A stretch of 14,853 bases of DNA from NCBI GenBank assembly GCA_030616425.1, contig JAUWXJ010000036.1, positions 1 to 14,853 of the forward strand, read 5' to 3'. Below, in pieces: positions 1 to 7,348 of this stretch. The number at the start of each line of letters is the position of its first letter. Positions within the stretch are counted from its first letter, which is position 1. The notes under the pieces were generated by a model. The model did no database searches. It had not been told where the DNA came from and worked only from the letters and a program-made list of their open reading frames with translations. The DNA comes from Desulfobacterales bacterium (GTDB lineage: Bacteria > Desulfobacterota > Desulfobacteria > Desulfobacterales > C00003060). Both the position numbers and the translations under genes were made by a program.

Positions 1-89
1 ACGGCAAACCAGTGGTCTTTTTCAGGCGGTCCAGCACAGGAGCTGCCGATTACCTTGCGTTGACAGAAGAAATCTTAGTCTATGGATGA
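1..89 (+). CDS. C-terminal end of an unidentified protein (5' truncated by window edge)
   Basis: Reading frame 3 is open from the window edge to a TGA at 87-89 and encodes about 28 residues, including GKPVVFFRRSSTGAADYLAL and ending EEILVYG. The other two forward frames give less protein-like peptides. The combination of a hydrophobic strand (PVVFF), a Ser/Ala-rich turn and a final amphipathic helix recalls the last strand and helix of MinD/ParA-like ATPases, but this is only a resemblance in a very short piece. The stop lies 88 bp before the next gene on the same strand. A weak inverted repeat (CCCTT/AAGGG around 96-114) follows but has no T-tract. Product unknown. Confidence 0.4.
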   Translation, partial: GKPVVFFRRSSTGAADYLALTEEILVYG

Positions 90-177
90 GAAATCCCTTT
101 ACAAGAACAAGGGAATTGTGTATAAAGCGCCTACTTTTTGACACGCAGCGCGCAGCGGGACGATAAGGGCCAAGCTT

Positions 178-1425
178 ATGGTGGGCCGAAGAAGTTTGCT
201 GAGATCAACTCGCGAAAAGCCGTTAAAATCCAGGGCCGTTGACGGAGAAGAAGCTAAAAAGAAAGAAGCCATCCTGGATGCGGTGAAACGCTCTTCAGAT
301 TCAGTCAAAGCCACACTGCAAGAGCTTGGACTTCCCCAATCAACCTATTACAAATGGTTAAATCGATATAGAACCGAGGGGTTGGATGGATTAAAGACAG
401 GGAGCCCCATTCCTGATGAGCTATGGCAACGGTTTGCCGGGCTTGAAAAGAGACAAGGAAGAATATTAGATGGGAGTAAATTGTCCGTAGAGGAGATTCA
501 GACCATGAAAAGCGAACAGGACAACGAAAAGATTAAAAAGCTGCTGTTTAAGCGCTTTGATGAAGAACCATCAAGAGAACCGGAAAAAGCGACTGAGGCG
601 GAAACAGCGCAGGCTGGTGGGGAACCGAAGGGTGTGAAGGAACCCACCCCTCCGTCTTATACGCCTCCCCCAGAAGAACCTGCGGACAACACCTTGAAAT
701 ACGCGATTGGTATTTTCGCGTTTGTGATCGCCGTCCTTTTGCTGGCGAGTTTGTCTAACTGGAACAAATTCTATTTCAAGCAAAATGACCAAATGGTTGA
801 ACTGTGGCAGGGCAGGTTTGCCCCCATGGGTGAACATGTTGTAGCCAGCTTCTCGGACCCCAAGATTATCGAGATTATACCAAAGCAGGAGACTTATTCC
901 AGGAAACAAACCTTTGGGATCCTTTCCGGTTATTTTGTCAATCGTGCAGATGAGATCCTGAAGGCAGGGGAGACCCCTGATCTGAAAGCAGCAAAATCGT
1001 ATTTGACCCATGCTTCCAATTACGCCCTTTCTAAGCCTGAACGACAAGCGATCAGGATGCGTTTGAATAGCATTCGATTTCTCGTTCTGTTTAGCAAGGC
1101 AGATCTATCTCTGAGTAAGGGGACAGAATCCGAGTTTGAGGCTGCCAAGGGGTATCTAGCCCAGGCGATTCCCGTGGCTTCAACAGATCTTCAAAAGGAT
1201 ATACTAATGAAGAGATTGGCGGCTGTGGAGTATGCCCTGGCGACCAGCAAGATTAGCAAGGGTGAGAGACAACTTGCAGATCTGTATAGAGAGGCTCTAG
1301 ATCGGCATCTGCAAAAGGCCAAAGCATACGGCCCAGAAAAGTCCAAGGAGATTGATCACGAGATTACCAAGATTAAAAAATGGCTGGATGAGTTCGATAA
1401 GGAGCATGTTGGGGCAACACCGTAG
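178..1425 (+). CDS. Membrane-anchored protein with N-terminal transposase-type helix-turn-helix
   Basis: A 415-residue protein that I do not recognise as a named family. Residues 30-72 form a helix-turn-helix of the IS3/IS630-transposase or homeodomain-like type, with the characteristic LGLPQSTYYKWLNRYRTEGL. Residues 74-130 are charged and helical. Residues 131-170 are a Pro/Glu-rich linker. Residues 174-192 are one hydrophobic membrane segment. Residues 200-415 are mostly helical, with repeated Lys/Ala/Leu-rich helices that could be a TPR-like or coiled-coil domain. The expected topology is N-terminus inside (HTH in the cytoplasm) and C-terminal domain outside. No catalytic transposase DDE residues are present. 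The ATG at 178 is preceded by AAGG at about the right distance; GTG at 181 is an alternative. It converges with glgC. A membrane-tethered DNA-binding regulator or a DNA-anchoring protein are both inferences. Confidence 0.8.
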   Translation: MVGRRSLLRSTREKPLKSRAVDGEEAKKKEAILDAVKRSSDSVKATLQELGLPQSTYYKWLNRYRTEGLDGLKTGSPIPDELWQRFAGLEKRQGRILDGSKLSVEEIQTMKSEQDNEKIKKLLFKRFDEEPSREPEKATEAETAQAGGEPKGVKEPTPPSYTPPPEEPADNTLKYAIGIFAFVIAVLLLASLSNWNKFYFKQNDQMVELWQGRFAPMGEHVVASFSDPKIIEIIPKQETYSRKQTFGILSGYFVNRADEILKAGETPDLKAAKSYLTHASNYALSKPERQAIRMRLNSIRFLVLFSKADLSLSKGTESEFEAAKGYLAQAIPVASTDLQKDILMKRLAAVEYALATSKISKGERQLADLYREALDRHLQKAKAYGPEKSKEIDHEITKIKKWLDEFDKEHVGATP

Positions 1426-1449
1426 GAATAGAATATTAACAGGTGGGGG

Positions 1450-1483
1450 ATAGAGGGGTGGCAAGAAGCCCCCCCCTTTCTAT
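1450..1483. terminator. Possible hairpin terminator between convergent genes
   Basis: A GC-rich imperfect hairpin (ATAGAGGGG-TGGC, loop AAGAA, then GCC and a C-run, bulge, TCTAT) lies between the stop of the HTH protein and the stop of glgC and overlaps the last bases of glgC. It is placed to end both converging transcripts. There is only a very short T-run on either side, so this is a weaker case than the pilin and pyr terminators. Confidence 0.45.
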
Positions 1484-2745
1484 TTGAAGGACTGTTTTGG
1501 CACGACCACAATGCCGCGAGGTGTAACCATAAACCGTTTTCGGTCCGCTTCCGGGTTGTATCCGATTTCAATATCTGGTGGTATGCGATTATTTTTGTCG
1601 ATAATGGCTTTCATGATCTTGCAACGCCTGCCTATTTCCACATCGGACATAATTACCGATTCCCCCACTTCTGACCAACTCCTTACAATTACGTTATAGG
1701 ACAGTACCGAATTCTTGACGATACCTCCGCTGATAATAGAGCCGTGTGAGACAATCGAGTCCAAGGCCGTACCGGTCCTGTTTGAAGACGTGTCCCTGAA
1801 GATCGTCTTGACCGGCGGGGATTGCACTTGGAAGGTCCTGAGCGGCCACTTGGTGCCGTACAGGTTGAAGTTGGGTTCCACACCCGTCAGGTCCATGTTC
1901 GCATTCCAGTAAGCATCCAGATCACCAACGTCTCGCCAGTAGAGAGAATCCTGGAGGCAAGGTTCAAGGACCCGCACACGGCTTCCATCCTCTTTGATTG
2001 TATACACAAAATCCTCAATCCGATTCTTTTTCTTATACGGAAAGGCATAGAGGGAATACCTTTCCAACGCCATAGGAATGATGTGCCTGCCAAAATCGTC
2101 TTTATCGGTCGACTTCAATAGGTCTAACAACACCTCGGTCTTGAACATATAGATACCCATGGAGGCAAGGACGTAGCCGGAATCTCCGGGCATCGATTCT
2201 GTGGATACGGGTTTTTCCTTAAAACCCGTGATCTTGTAGTCTCCTGAAACCTCCACTATCCCAAAACGGTAGGAGAGGGATACCGGAACCTCAAGAACCG
2301 AGATTGTTATATCCGCACCTTTTTCTTCATGATAGGCCTTAAAAAGGGCATAGTCCATCTTGTAGACGTGATCCCCTGATAGGATGAGCAGATGTTCGGG
2401 GGCTTCGCGTTCTATGAGGTACAGATTCTGTCGGACCGAATCGGCTGTGCCGCGGTACCAGTCCTCGCCTACGCGCATCTGTGGAGGCACGACCTTCATA
2501 TAGTGGCCCAGGGCATAGTTGAATATGTTCCACCCTGCTTCTAAATGCTCCACGAGTGACTGTGCCTTGTACTGGGGCAAGACAATGATCTTATAAATAT
2601 TGGAATTTATGCAGTTGCTGAGGGTGATATCAATGAGTCGATATATACCCCCAAACGGAACAGCAGGTTTTGACCGATCCCGTGTCAAAGGATAAAGGCG
2701 TTCCCCTTTCCCGCCGGCCATCACAAGGGCTATGACGTCGCGCAT
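1480..2745 (-). CDS. glgC: Glucose-1-phosphate adenylyltransferase (ADP-glucose pyrophosphorylase)
   Basis: Makes ADP-glucose from glucose-1-phosphate and ATP, the first committed step of glycogen synthesis in the cytoplasm. The 421 residues match the usual bacterial length. The N-terminus carries the nucleotide-binding signature (LVMAGGKGERLYPLT, then RSKPAVPFGG). SGDHVYKMDY in the middle of the catalytic domain contains the metal-binding aspartate, and GFKEKP and ASMGIYMF are further family motifs. The last third (from about residue 310) is the left-handed beta-helix typical of GlgC (hexapeptide-like ISGGIVKNSVLS, VGESVIMSDVEIG). The ATG at 2745 has an AAAAGGGG ribosome site overlapping the end of dapB, 2 bp upstream, so the two are probably co-transcribed and translationally coupled. 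The pairing with a lysine gene is unusual, as other glg genes are absent from the window. Confidence 0.96.
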   Translation of the reverse strand: MRDVIALVMAGGKGERLYPLTRDRSKPAVPFGGIYRLIDITLSNCINSNIYKIIVLPQYKAQSLVEHLEAGWNIFNYALGHYMKVVPPQMRVGEDWYRGTADSVRQNLYLIEREAPEHLLILSGDHVYKMDYALFKAYHEEKGADITISVLEVPVSLSYRFGIVEVSGDYKITGFKEKPVSTESMPGDSGYVLASMGIYMFKTEVLLDLLKSTDKDDFGRHIIPMALERYSLYAFPYKKKNRIEDFVYTIKEDGSRVRVLEPCLQDSLYWRDVGDLDAYWNANMDLTGVEPNFNLYGTKWPLRTFQVQSPPVKTIFRDTSSNRTGTALDSIVSHGSIISGGIVKNSVLSYNVIVRSWSEVGESVIMSDVEIGRRCKIMKAIIDKNNRIPPDIEIGYNPEADRKRFMVTPRGIVVVPKQSFK

Positions 2746-2747
2746 CC

Positions 2748-3578
2748 TTACGCCCCTTTTAAGACATCGATCATGGTGAACACATGCCCTTTGGCGCCTT
2801 CATCGATCTTTTTTGCCAGATAATGAATGGCGTCTATCGTTCCCCTGGCATATATATCCCGGTCATTGACATTGTGGGTGAATTGAAAGAAGACGGTCCC
2901 ATCTTGTGACCGGAGCGAATAGGTGTGCCACCCATGCCCTTTCAAATATGCCTCGGGGACGCCCCATTCGGACTGCTGAACCCCTGGGTCCCGTTCCATC
3001 TCTATTTGATCCTTGGCAAAAGGGACGCCCAATAGGTTAAAATAGCCAATCATGGCCTTGGCTGTGCCACTGGTATCGGCTTTTCCTTGCTGATGGCTTT
3101 CCTTGATCTCCAGGCCATACCCTTTGAAGACATCAGGAAAGGTCTCGGCAGCATATTCCATCATAGCCTGGAATGCCACGATCTGTTTGCCCATGTTGGG
3201 AGCAATCACAGCGGCTGTGTCTGATCCCAACACTGTCTCTGCCAGACGCGTCCTGTCACCCCCGGTTGTGCCCATGACAAAAGGGAGGCCGTTTTCACAA
3301 TAGAAAGTGGCATTGTCGTTAACCACACTAGGATGGGTATAGTCCACACAGATAACCATTCCCTCGGTCTGTTTGATAGATTCCATCATCTGTTGTCTTT
3401 CATCCGGCTTGATTAATTTGACAGCATCAGCACCTATTTTGGCTTCAGTGGCTTCAATCTCAGGTCCAGTGAGGGCGTACGGGATAAGCTTCAGGCTGCT
3501 CTCTTGCAGGATGTGTTCGGCTGCTTTGGTAGACATGTTGCCCGGGAGTCCATTTACCATCACCTTGATTGGATCCAT
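2748..3578 (-). CDS. dapB: 4-hydroxy-tetrahydrodipicolinate reductase, plant-type
   Basis: Reduces hydroxy-tetrahydrodipicolinate with NAD(P)H in the diaminopimelate/lysine pathway, feeding peptidoglycan and protein. 276 residues. The N-terminus has a Rossmann nucleotide loop (VMVNGLPGNM). LPFVMGTTGGD at about 98-108 and the catalytic region ESHQQGKADTSGTAKA at about 160-175, with His162 and Lys166, are clear. VVDYT-like CVDYTHPSVVNDNA, NMGKQIVAF and the C-terminal FQFTHNVNDRDIYARGTIDA resemble the longer plant enzymes more than the E. coli type, as I recall those sequences. The frame runs on upstream to 3641, but the extra 21 residues enter the MITE-like element. The ATG at 3578 follows a perfect AAGGAG at 7-nt spacing, so I chose it. 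First gene of a dapB-glgC unit. No dapA or dapL is in the window. Confidence 0.94.
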   Translation of the reverse strand: MDPIKVMVNGLPGNMSTKAAEHILQESSLKLIPYALTGPEIEATEAKIGADAVKLIKPDERQQMMESIKQTEGMVICVDYTHPSVVNDNATFYCENGLPFVMGTTGGDRTRLAETVLGSDTAAVIAPNMGKQIVAFQAMMEYAAETFPDVFKGYGLEIKESHQQGKADTSGTAKAMIGYFNLLGVPFAKDQIEMERDPGVQQSEWGVPEAYLKGHGWHTYSLRSQDGTVFFQFTHNVNDRDIYARGTIDAIHYLAKKIDEGAKGHVFTMIDVLKGA

Positions 3579-3585
3579 GATGCAT

Positions 3586-3591
3586 CTCCTT
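3586..3591 (-). promoter_or_regulatory. Ribosome binding site that fixes the dapB start
   Basis: AAGGAG on the minus strand, 7 nt before the ATG at 3578. It argues against the longer frame starting at 3641. Confidence 0.85.
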
Positions 3592-3615
3592 GCTTGGGTT
3601 ATGGAATGATGGAGT

Positions 3616-3789
3616 GAGACCTTTGCAAAACCCCTTTTCACTTATTTGCATGGACTTTTTGACCCATTTACAGGCTTGCTCACTAAATCCTGAAAACTCG
3701 GCTTAACGGCCTCAAACAGTTCAGGATTGGCCCGAATGGGTCCCCAAAAAGTCTATGATGGCCGTTCAAAGAAGTTTTGCAAAGGTCTC
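3616..3789. mobile_element. MITE-like element, 174 bp, with perfect 16-bp terminal inverted repeats
   Basis: GAGACCTTTGCAAAAC at 3616-3631 is repeated in perfect inverted orientation at 3774-3789. Inside, subterminal arms also pair imperfectly (GACTTTTTGACCCATT near 3653-3668 against the complement of the stretch around 3734-3754). A central 9-bp inverted repeat, AATCCTGAA / TTCAGGATT, lies at 3686-3694 and 3720-3728, so nearly the whole element can fold into one hairpin. The flanks read GGAGT on the left and GGAGC on the right, a possible 4-5 bp target duplication with one mismatch. It encodes no transposase. Its parent IS family cannot be named from here. It sits 37 bp upstream of the dapB start codon. 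Confidence 0.75.
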
Positions 3790-3795
3790 GGAGCG

Positions 3796-3849
3796 TTGGA
3801 GTATTGGAGTAGTGGATATTGGCTGTCACACATCAGTCCAATACTCCAA
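3796..3849. repeat. 12-bp perfect inverted repeat with simple-repeat character
   Basis: TTGGAGTATTGG at 3796-3807 and its exact complement CCAATACTCCAA at 3838-3849, separated by 30 nt. The left arm continues as a short tandem pattern (TTGGAGTATTGGAGTAGTGG). It lies between the MITE-like element and the stop of the nitroreductase gene. No T-tract follows on the minus strand, so it is not a classical terminator. The rest of this 338-bp spacer (3850-3916) shows nothing I can name. Confidence 0.7.
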
Positions 3850-3916
3850 ACTACGGCGAATCTCCTAAATTCGGCTTGAATTTATACCTGTACCATAAAT
3901 GTGCCTGTTATTCAAA

Positions 3917-4681
3917 TCAGCTCCATCCAACAGGCATGATAATGAGAGGCTCGTGATTCTTTTGTGCGTTGATCGTCCTGGCTACGTCGTTGTCATGGAA
4001 AGCTCCTACGATACCTGCGGCTAAGCCCAGGGCCTGACATTGCAGAAAGATGTTTTGACCGATATGGCCAACCTCGATCATGGCATACCTCCTGCCTCGA
4101 TCGCCGTACTTGATGGTGATCCGGTTGTATTCAGCCGTAATGACCAAGATGACAGGGGCGGTGGCCATCCACATTTGTCTCAGAGAAGCCACGGCAACCC
4201 CTTCTCTTGCATCTGTGGCAACTATTTGCTCGATTGAATGATGAGGCGGATCATAATGGTACACCCCTGGAGCCAGCTCTTGGACCGCATTCTTTCCCAC
4301 AACAGCATATATATCTATCGGATAGAGGGCACCACCGGATGGAGCTGCTCTTTTCAATCCTCTGTCGTCTGTAATGCCTTGGGCGGTCCATAGAATTTGA
4401 GAAAGCTGACTGACCGTAAGGGGCTTATTTGCAAAGGACCGTACGGTTCTTCTTTGTTTGATAGCCTCTTCCACAGATACATCTCCGTCTAGCATGGGTG
4501 CAGGCAGATTCATGCGTTCCTCCTCGCTAGAGATTTTGCGGTTTCTTGCAAAGACATCTCTTACTCGAAATCGACCTAAACTGTAAAAAGAAATACCTAA
4601 TACCCCTCCGAGTCGGCACGCCTGTCGGCGGGTCAATCTGCTATTTTTCTTAAGGATTTGAAACAGGGTTGAAAGAACCAT
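3917..4681 (-). CDS. SagB-type nitroreductase-family FMN oxidoreductase
   Basis: Flavin-dependent oxidoreductase of the nitroreductase fold, SagB-type subgroup; the substrate is unknown. Motifs in order from the longest frame: KQRRTVRSF near residue 78-86 (FMN phosphate contact), AAPSGGALYPIDIY near 115-128 (SagB-type signature), and MIEVGHIGQNIFLQCQALGL in the second half, a hallmark helix. The end, NHEPLIIMPVGW, is also typical. Total length is 254 residues. The N-terminus (TRRQACRLGGVLGISFYSLG) has a twin arginine followed by a hydrophobic stretch, so Tat export or membrane attachment is possible but unproven. A longer start at 4690 exists, but AGGAG abuts that ATG directly and is well spaced for the ATG at 4681. 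It is the last gene of a three-gene unit; its ribosome site overlaps the stop of the isomerase gene. No azole-peptide precursor or YcaO protein is nearby, so bacteriocin maturation is not indicated. Confidence 0.85.
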   Translation of the reverse strand: MVLSTLFQILKKNSRLTRRQACRLGGVLGISFYSLGRFRVRDVFARNRKISSEEERMNLPAPMLDGDVSVEEAIKQRRTVRSFANKPLTVSQLSQILWTAQGITDDRGLKRAAPSGGALYPIDIYAVVGKNAVQELAPGVYHYDPPHHSIEQIVATDAREGVAVASLRQMWMATAPVILVITAEYNRITIKYGDRGRRYAMIEVGHIGQNIFLQCQALGLAAGIVGAFHDNDVARTINAQKNHEPLIIMPVGWS

Positions 4682-4693
4682 TTCAACCATCTC

Positions 4694-5464
4694 CTACTTA
4701 TTCCAAAGGTTTAACACAAGCCTTCGACTTGTCTCCAGGTGCTGGAACAACACACTTTTGTTGTCGCAAAACACCTCAAGGGTTATGGTGTCATCGTATC
4801 CAATCGATTTTAAGGCAGTGATTGCCTTTTCCCAGTCAATATTTCCCACCCCTAAAGGGATGTGGTCATCCTCAGTTGCTCGGTTGTCTGAAAAGTGGAC
4901 ATGACTTATATAGTTGCCCAAGTCTTTGCAAAAGCTCACTCCGTCATCTCTTCCGAGATTGGCGTGACCAAAATCAAGATGGATTTTGAGTCCTGGAACC
5001 TCTTGCAGGAGTTGGGCGTAAGTATGAACAGAATCAAATGGGGCCATAAAATTTTCAAGAACTAGGGTCAGTTCGTAGGATGTGGCCATTGCCACAATGG
5101 GTTTCAGGGCCTCGATATTTAGCCGGACCAGATCCTTCTTCATAGCCGGCGGACAGTAGTAACAGGGATGGATATTCATGATTGTTGCTCCCACGGCAGA
5201 GAAGATCTTGGCACAGCGTTCGAGTTCCTCCAAGCAAGCTTCCCGCACCGGCTTGATCGGATAAGCATACGGCAGGCAGGGGTCGGTGTGCCCCACAACC
5301 GACATATTATATTGGTCAAGGAGTGCAAGGACCCTTTCCAGATCGGGATTCAGGGCATTAGGCCCTTCGAGGGTGAGGTCTACAAAATCGTAATGGGCCT
5401 GTCCAAAAGAGATAATCTCATCGTAGACAGATGCACGAGGATCATTCATAAGACCGATTTTCAT
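4694..5464 (-). CDS. Sugar phosphate isomerase/epimerase (xylose isomerase-like TIM barrel)
   Basis: 256 residues of the AP-endonuclease-2/xylose isomerase-like TIM barrel family, which binds divalent metals and usually isomerises or epimerises sugars or keto acids. Recognisable strand ends with likely metal ligands are VVGHTDP (His59), MNIHPCYY (His99), LVLENF (Glu137), IHLDFGHAN (Asp164, His167), HVHFSDN (His188/His190) and ITLEVF (Glu230). PLGVGNIDWEKAI, a common family signature, follows the His190 region. The substrate cannot be read from sequence. The start at 5464 has GGAGG at 9-nt spacing and overlaps the end of the glycosyltransferase gene by 23 bp, so the two are translationally coupled. 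The cluster suggests a role in surface sugar metabolism, but that is inference. Confidence 0.85.
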   Translation of the reverse strand: MKIGLMNDPRASVYDEIISFGQAHYDFVDLTLEGPNALNPDLERVLALLDQYNMSVVGHTDPCLPYAYPIKPVREACLEELERCAKIFSAVGATIMNIHPCYYCPPAMKKDLVRLNIEALKPIVAMATSYELTLVLENFMAPFDSVHTYAQLLQEVPGLKIHLDFGHANLGRDDGVSFCKDLGNYISHVHFSDNRATEDDHIPLGVGNIDWEKAITALKSIGYDDTITLEVFCDNKSVLFQHLETSRRLVLNLWNK

Positions 5465-7157
5465 TTTGTAATTCCTCCACTTGTAACTTTAATCGAAAAA
5501 CAGAATAACTCAAATCCTGGTAAAGGGGTTCCCAGTATCGCGAAGTCAAAGATAGAAAACGTCTGATCTCCTCAGTAGTAAAGTTGTCCCGGAGATATTT
5601 CTCAAATAAATCGTTTCGTACAAGGAGATGGGTAGAATCGAGTGACCGAAGGCAGGCTATAAAGGCGCTTGAGGTATCACTTGCTTGCACCATATCCTTG
5701 ACAGCTCCCATGCCATAGCCGGGATGGAGCCTATAGGCACGATCCAAATAGTAACCACGCCCTGCCAGAAAAATCAGGGAGATTCCGGCATCGGCCTCAA
5801 GGTTTTCATTTACGTAGCGTATGGCAGGATAACTTCCAAGATGGCGGCTTAAGAATTCATCTTTTGTTTCTTGATTAAGAATATATCCAACAGGTCTAAC
5901 AATATTAAAATACTCTTTCAGATACAGGATGTTGCAGCCAATAAGAATTATTGTAACCAAAAATGTACCTATTAAACCGATATTTCGAGTTAAGCCCCGG
6001 CTATTGTTGAACCGGTCAACTACGCCCTTTATTCCCGCAACCGTTAGTATGGCCAAGAACGGAATAACCGGCAAGATGTATCTCACGCTTGGAGCAATAA
6101 GAAATAATGGGATGATGAGGAAAAATAATGAGAAGGAGAAGAACAATATCCTGTCACGGCTGATTTCTTTATTGAAAAACGCAAACGGCAACATGACTAT
6201 GAGAATCGGGTTTAGAGCCCCATAAAAGTACTGATCCGAATTGTCTTTTCCTTGAAAGAACATACGTATGGGGATAAGGAGAATTTCCCAAAGGGTTTCT
6301 CCGTACATCATTTCCCTTTTTTGAAAAAGACCTATTCCGCCACTCTGGCCGCCGGCATGGTGGGCAGGATTAAAGATCTTGTCAAACATGGGATAAAGCG
6401 GATTTGATGTTAAAAGATAGTTTTTAATATACCACGGAGAGGCGATTATAAGAGTAACAACAAAGAATATCAAACCGTACTTTAACGCCGGCAATTCTTT
6501 CCGTGTGTCTCTTGAATAATGGAATGTTATCATTAAATTCAGGAAAACGCATGCAATGAGGGCGTTGTACTTGGACCCTGCAGCCAATCCCATGCATGCA
6601 CCGGATATGATAAGCCATTTTGCATCTTTATAACCATCGTCCCGCCATTTGACAAACGCAATGAGGCTTGCTGTTGTAAAAAAAGTCAATGCAAGGTCTA
6701 CATACGCCGTGGTTGAAAGCCGCGTGACAATGGGCGTGCTAATGTAGATTAGCATCCCCAAAAGCCCCCAGTTACGGGTGAGCCTCCGCTTCAGATAAAA
6801 GTATATCAAGAATCCCGTTCCCAGCCCGAAAACAAAATGTATATACTTAGGGAGTATGTCGTTATTGAAATAGAGAGATCCAAGATAAAGGAGATCGACA
6901 TTCATTGGAAAATAGGAACAGCTCGCCCACGGGGTCTCGTAAAATCCGCCATGTTTGAGCCAGAGCTTAGGAATGGCCAGATGATGGATTAAGGCATCCC
7001 TGGATATGGGCGGGGTGGCACACAGGAGCCCAACGATCACAATATGTGAAAACAGGATGAACAGCAGAGCATAATAAGCAAATCGATGCGCTCTTGATGG
7101 CCAGAAACTTTCTTGATCAAGAATTAGAGATGGTAGCCTTGAAAAAGTCTTTTTCAT
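5442..7157 (-). CDS. GT39-like multi-membrane-span glycosyltransferase
   Basis: 571 residues, predominantly hydrophobic. The first membrane segment is at about 26-47, followed by an outer loop with RDALIHHLAIPKLWLKHGGF (Asp54), the position of the acidic catalytic residue in GT-C enzymes using polyprenyl-phosphate sugars (ArnT/PMT/GT39 type). A second acidic residue in TAYVDLALTFF (Asp153) and GLAAGSKYNAL near 190-200 are also typical. Eight or more further membrane segments extend to about residue 405, and a soluble domain of about 150 residues follows. The likely role is transfer of a sugar from a lipid carrier on the outer face of the inner membrane to lipid A, glycan or protein; the acceptor is unknown. 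First gene of the unit with the isomerase and nitroreductase, and located just downstream of the pilin terminator. A start at 7157 is supported by an AGG element 6 nt upstream, though weakly. Confidence 0.83.
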   Translation of the reverse strand: MKKTFSRLPSLILDQESFWPSRAHRFAYYALLFILFSHIVIVGLLCATPPISRDALIHHLAIPKLWLKHGGFYETPWASCSYFPMNVDLLYLGSLYFNNDILPKYIHFVFGLGTGFLIYFYLKRRLTRNWGLLGMLIYISTPIVTRLSTTAYVDLALTFFTTASLIAFVKWRDDGYKDAKWLIISGACMGLAAGSKYNALIACVFLNLMITFHYSRDTRKELPALKYGLIFFVVTLIIASPWYIKNYLLTSNPLYPMFDKIFNPAHHAGGQSGGIGLFQKREMMYGETLWEILLIPIRMFFQGKDNSDQYFYGALNPILIVMLPFAFFNKEISRDRILFFSFSLFFLIIPLFLIAPSVRYILPVIPFLAILTVAGIKGVVDRFNNSRGLTRNIGLIGTFLVTIILIGCNILYLKEYFNIVRPVGYILNQETKDEFLSRHLGSYPAIRYVNENLEADAGISLIFLAGRGYYLDRAYRLHPGYGMGAVKDMVQASDTSSAFIACLRSLDSTHLLVRNDLFEKYLRDNFTTEEIRRFLSLTSRYWEPLYQDLSYSVFRLKLQVEELQNENRSYE

Positions 7158-7205
7158 TTACAACCTGAAAAAAACCAGGCTGGGAAATTGGGAGCACGTA
7201 GTGAC

Positions 7206-7241
7206 TCACCTGGAACGGGCAAAGAAAATCATGCCAGGTGA
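7206..7241. repeat. 8-bp inverted repeat upstream of the glycosyltransferase gene
   Basis: TCACCTGG at 7206-7213 and CCAGGTGA at 7234-7241 with a 20-nt gap, between the pilin terminator and the glycosyltransferase start at 7157. It could be an operator or a leader hairpin for the three-gene unit. No recognisable promoter hexamers stand out beside it. Confidence 0.5.
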
Positions 7242-7284
7242 CGGAAGGAATGATGCAAACCGCTCCAATATATTGCACATGCTT

Positions 7285-7325
7285 AAAAAAATGGAAGCAG
7301 CCCCCGCACTGGAAGCTGCTTCCAT
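7285..7325 (-). terminator. Factor-independent terminator of the pilin gene
   Basis: Read on the minus strand, ATGGAAGCAGC (7325-7315) pairs perfectly with GCTGCTTCCAT (7301-7291) around a 13-nt loop and is followed directly by a run of seven T. It lies 24 bp after the pilin stop codon and isolates the pilin transcript from the glycosyltransferase unit. Confidence 0.92.
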
Positions 7326-7348
7326 AAAACAAAAAAAAGAACGTTAAA

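Noticed and set aside
571..1047. 158-residue minus-strand open frame
   Set aside because: Antisense to the HTH-membrane protein; composition looks like a reverse-complement artefact (runs of Arg and Phe).
3579..3641. N-terminal extension of dapB
   Set aside because: The extra 21 residues come partly from the MITE-like element; a perfect ribosome site precedes the ATG at 3578.
5168..5566. 132-residue plus-strand open frame
   Set aside because: Antisense to the isomerase gene, with no motif and no ribosome site of note.
7214..7232. TGGCATG...TTTGC as a second sigma-54 promoter before the glycosyltransferase
   Set aside because: The GG-GC separation is 13 nt instead of 10.
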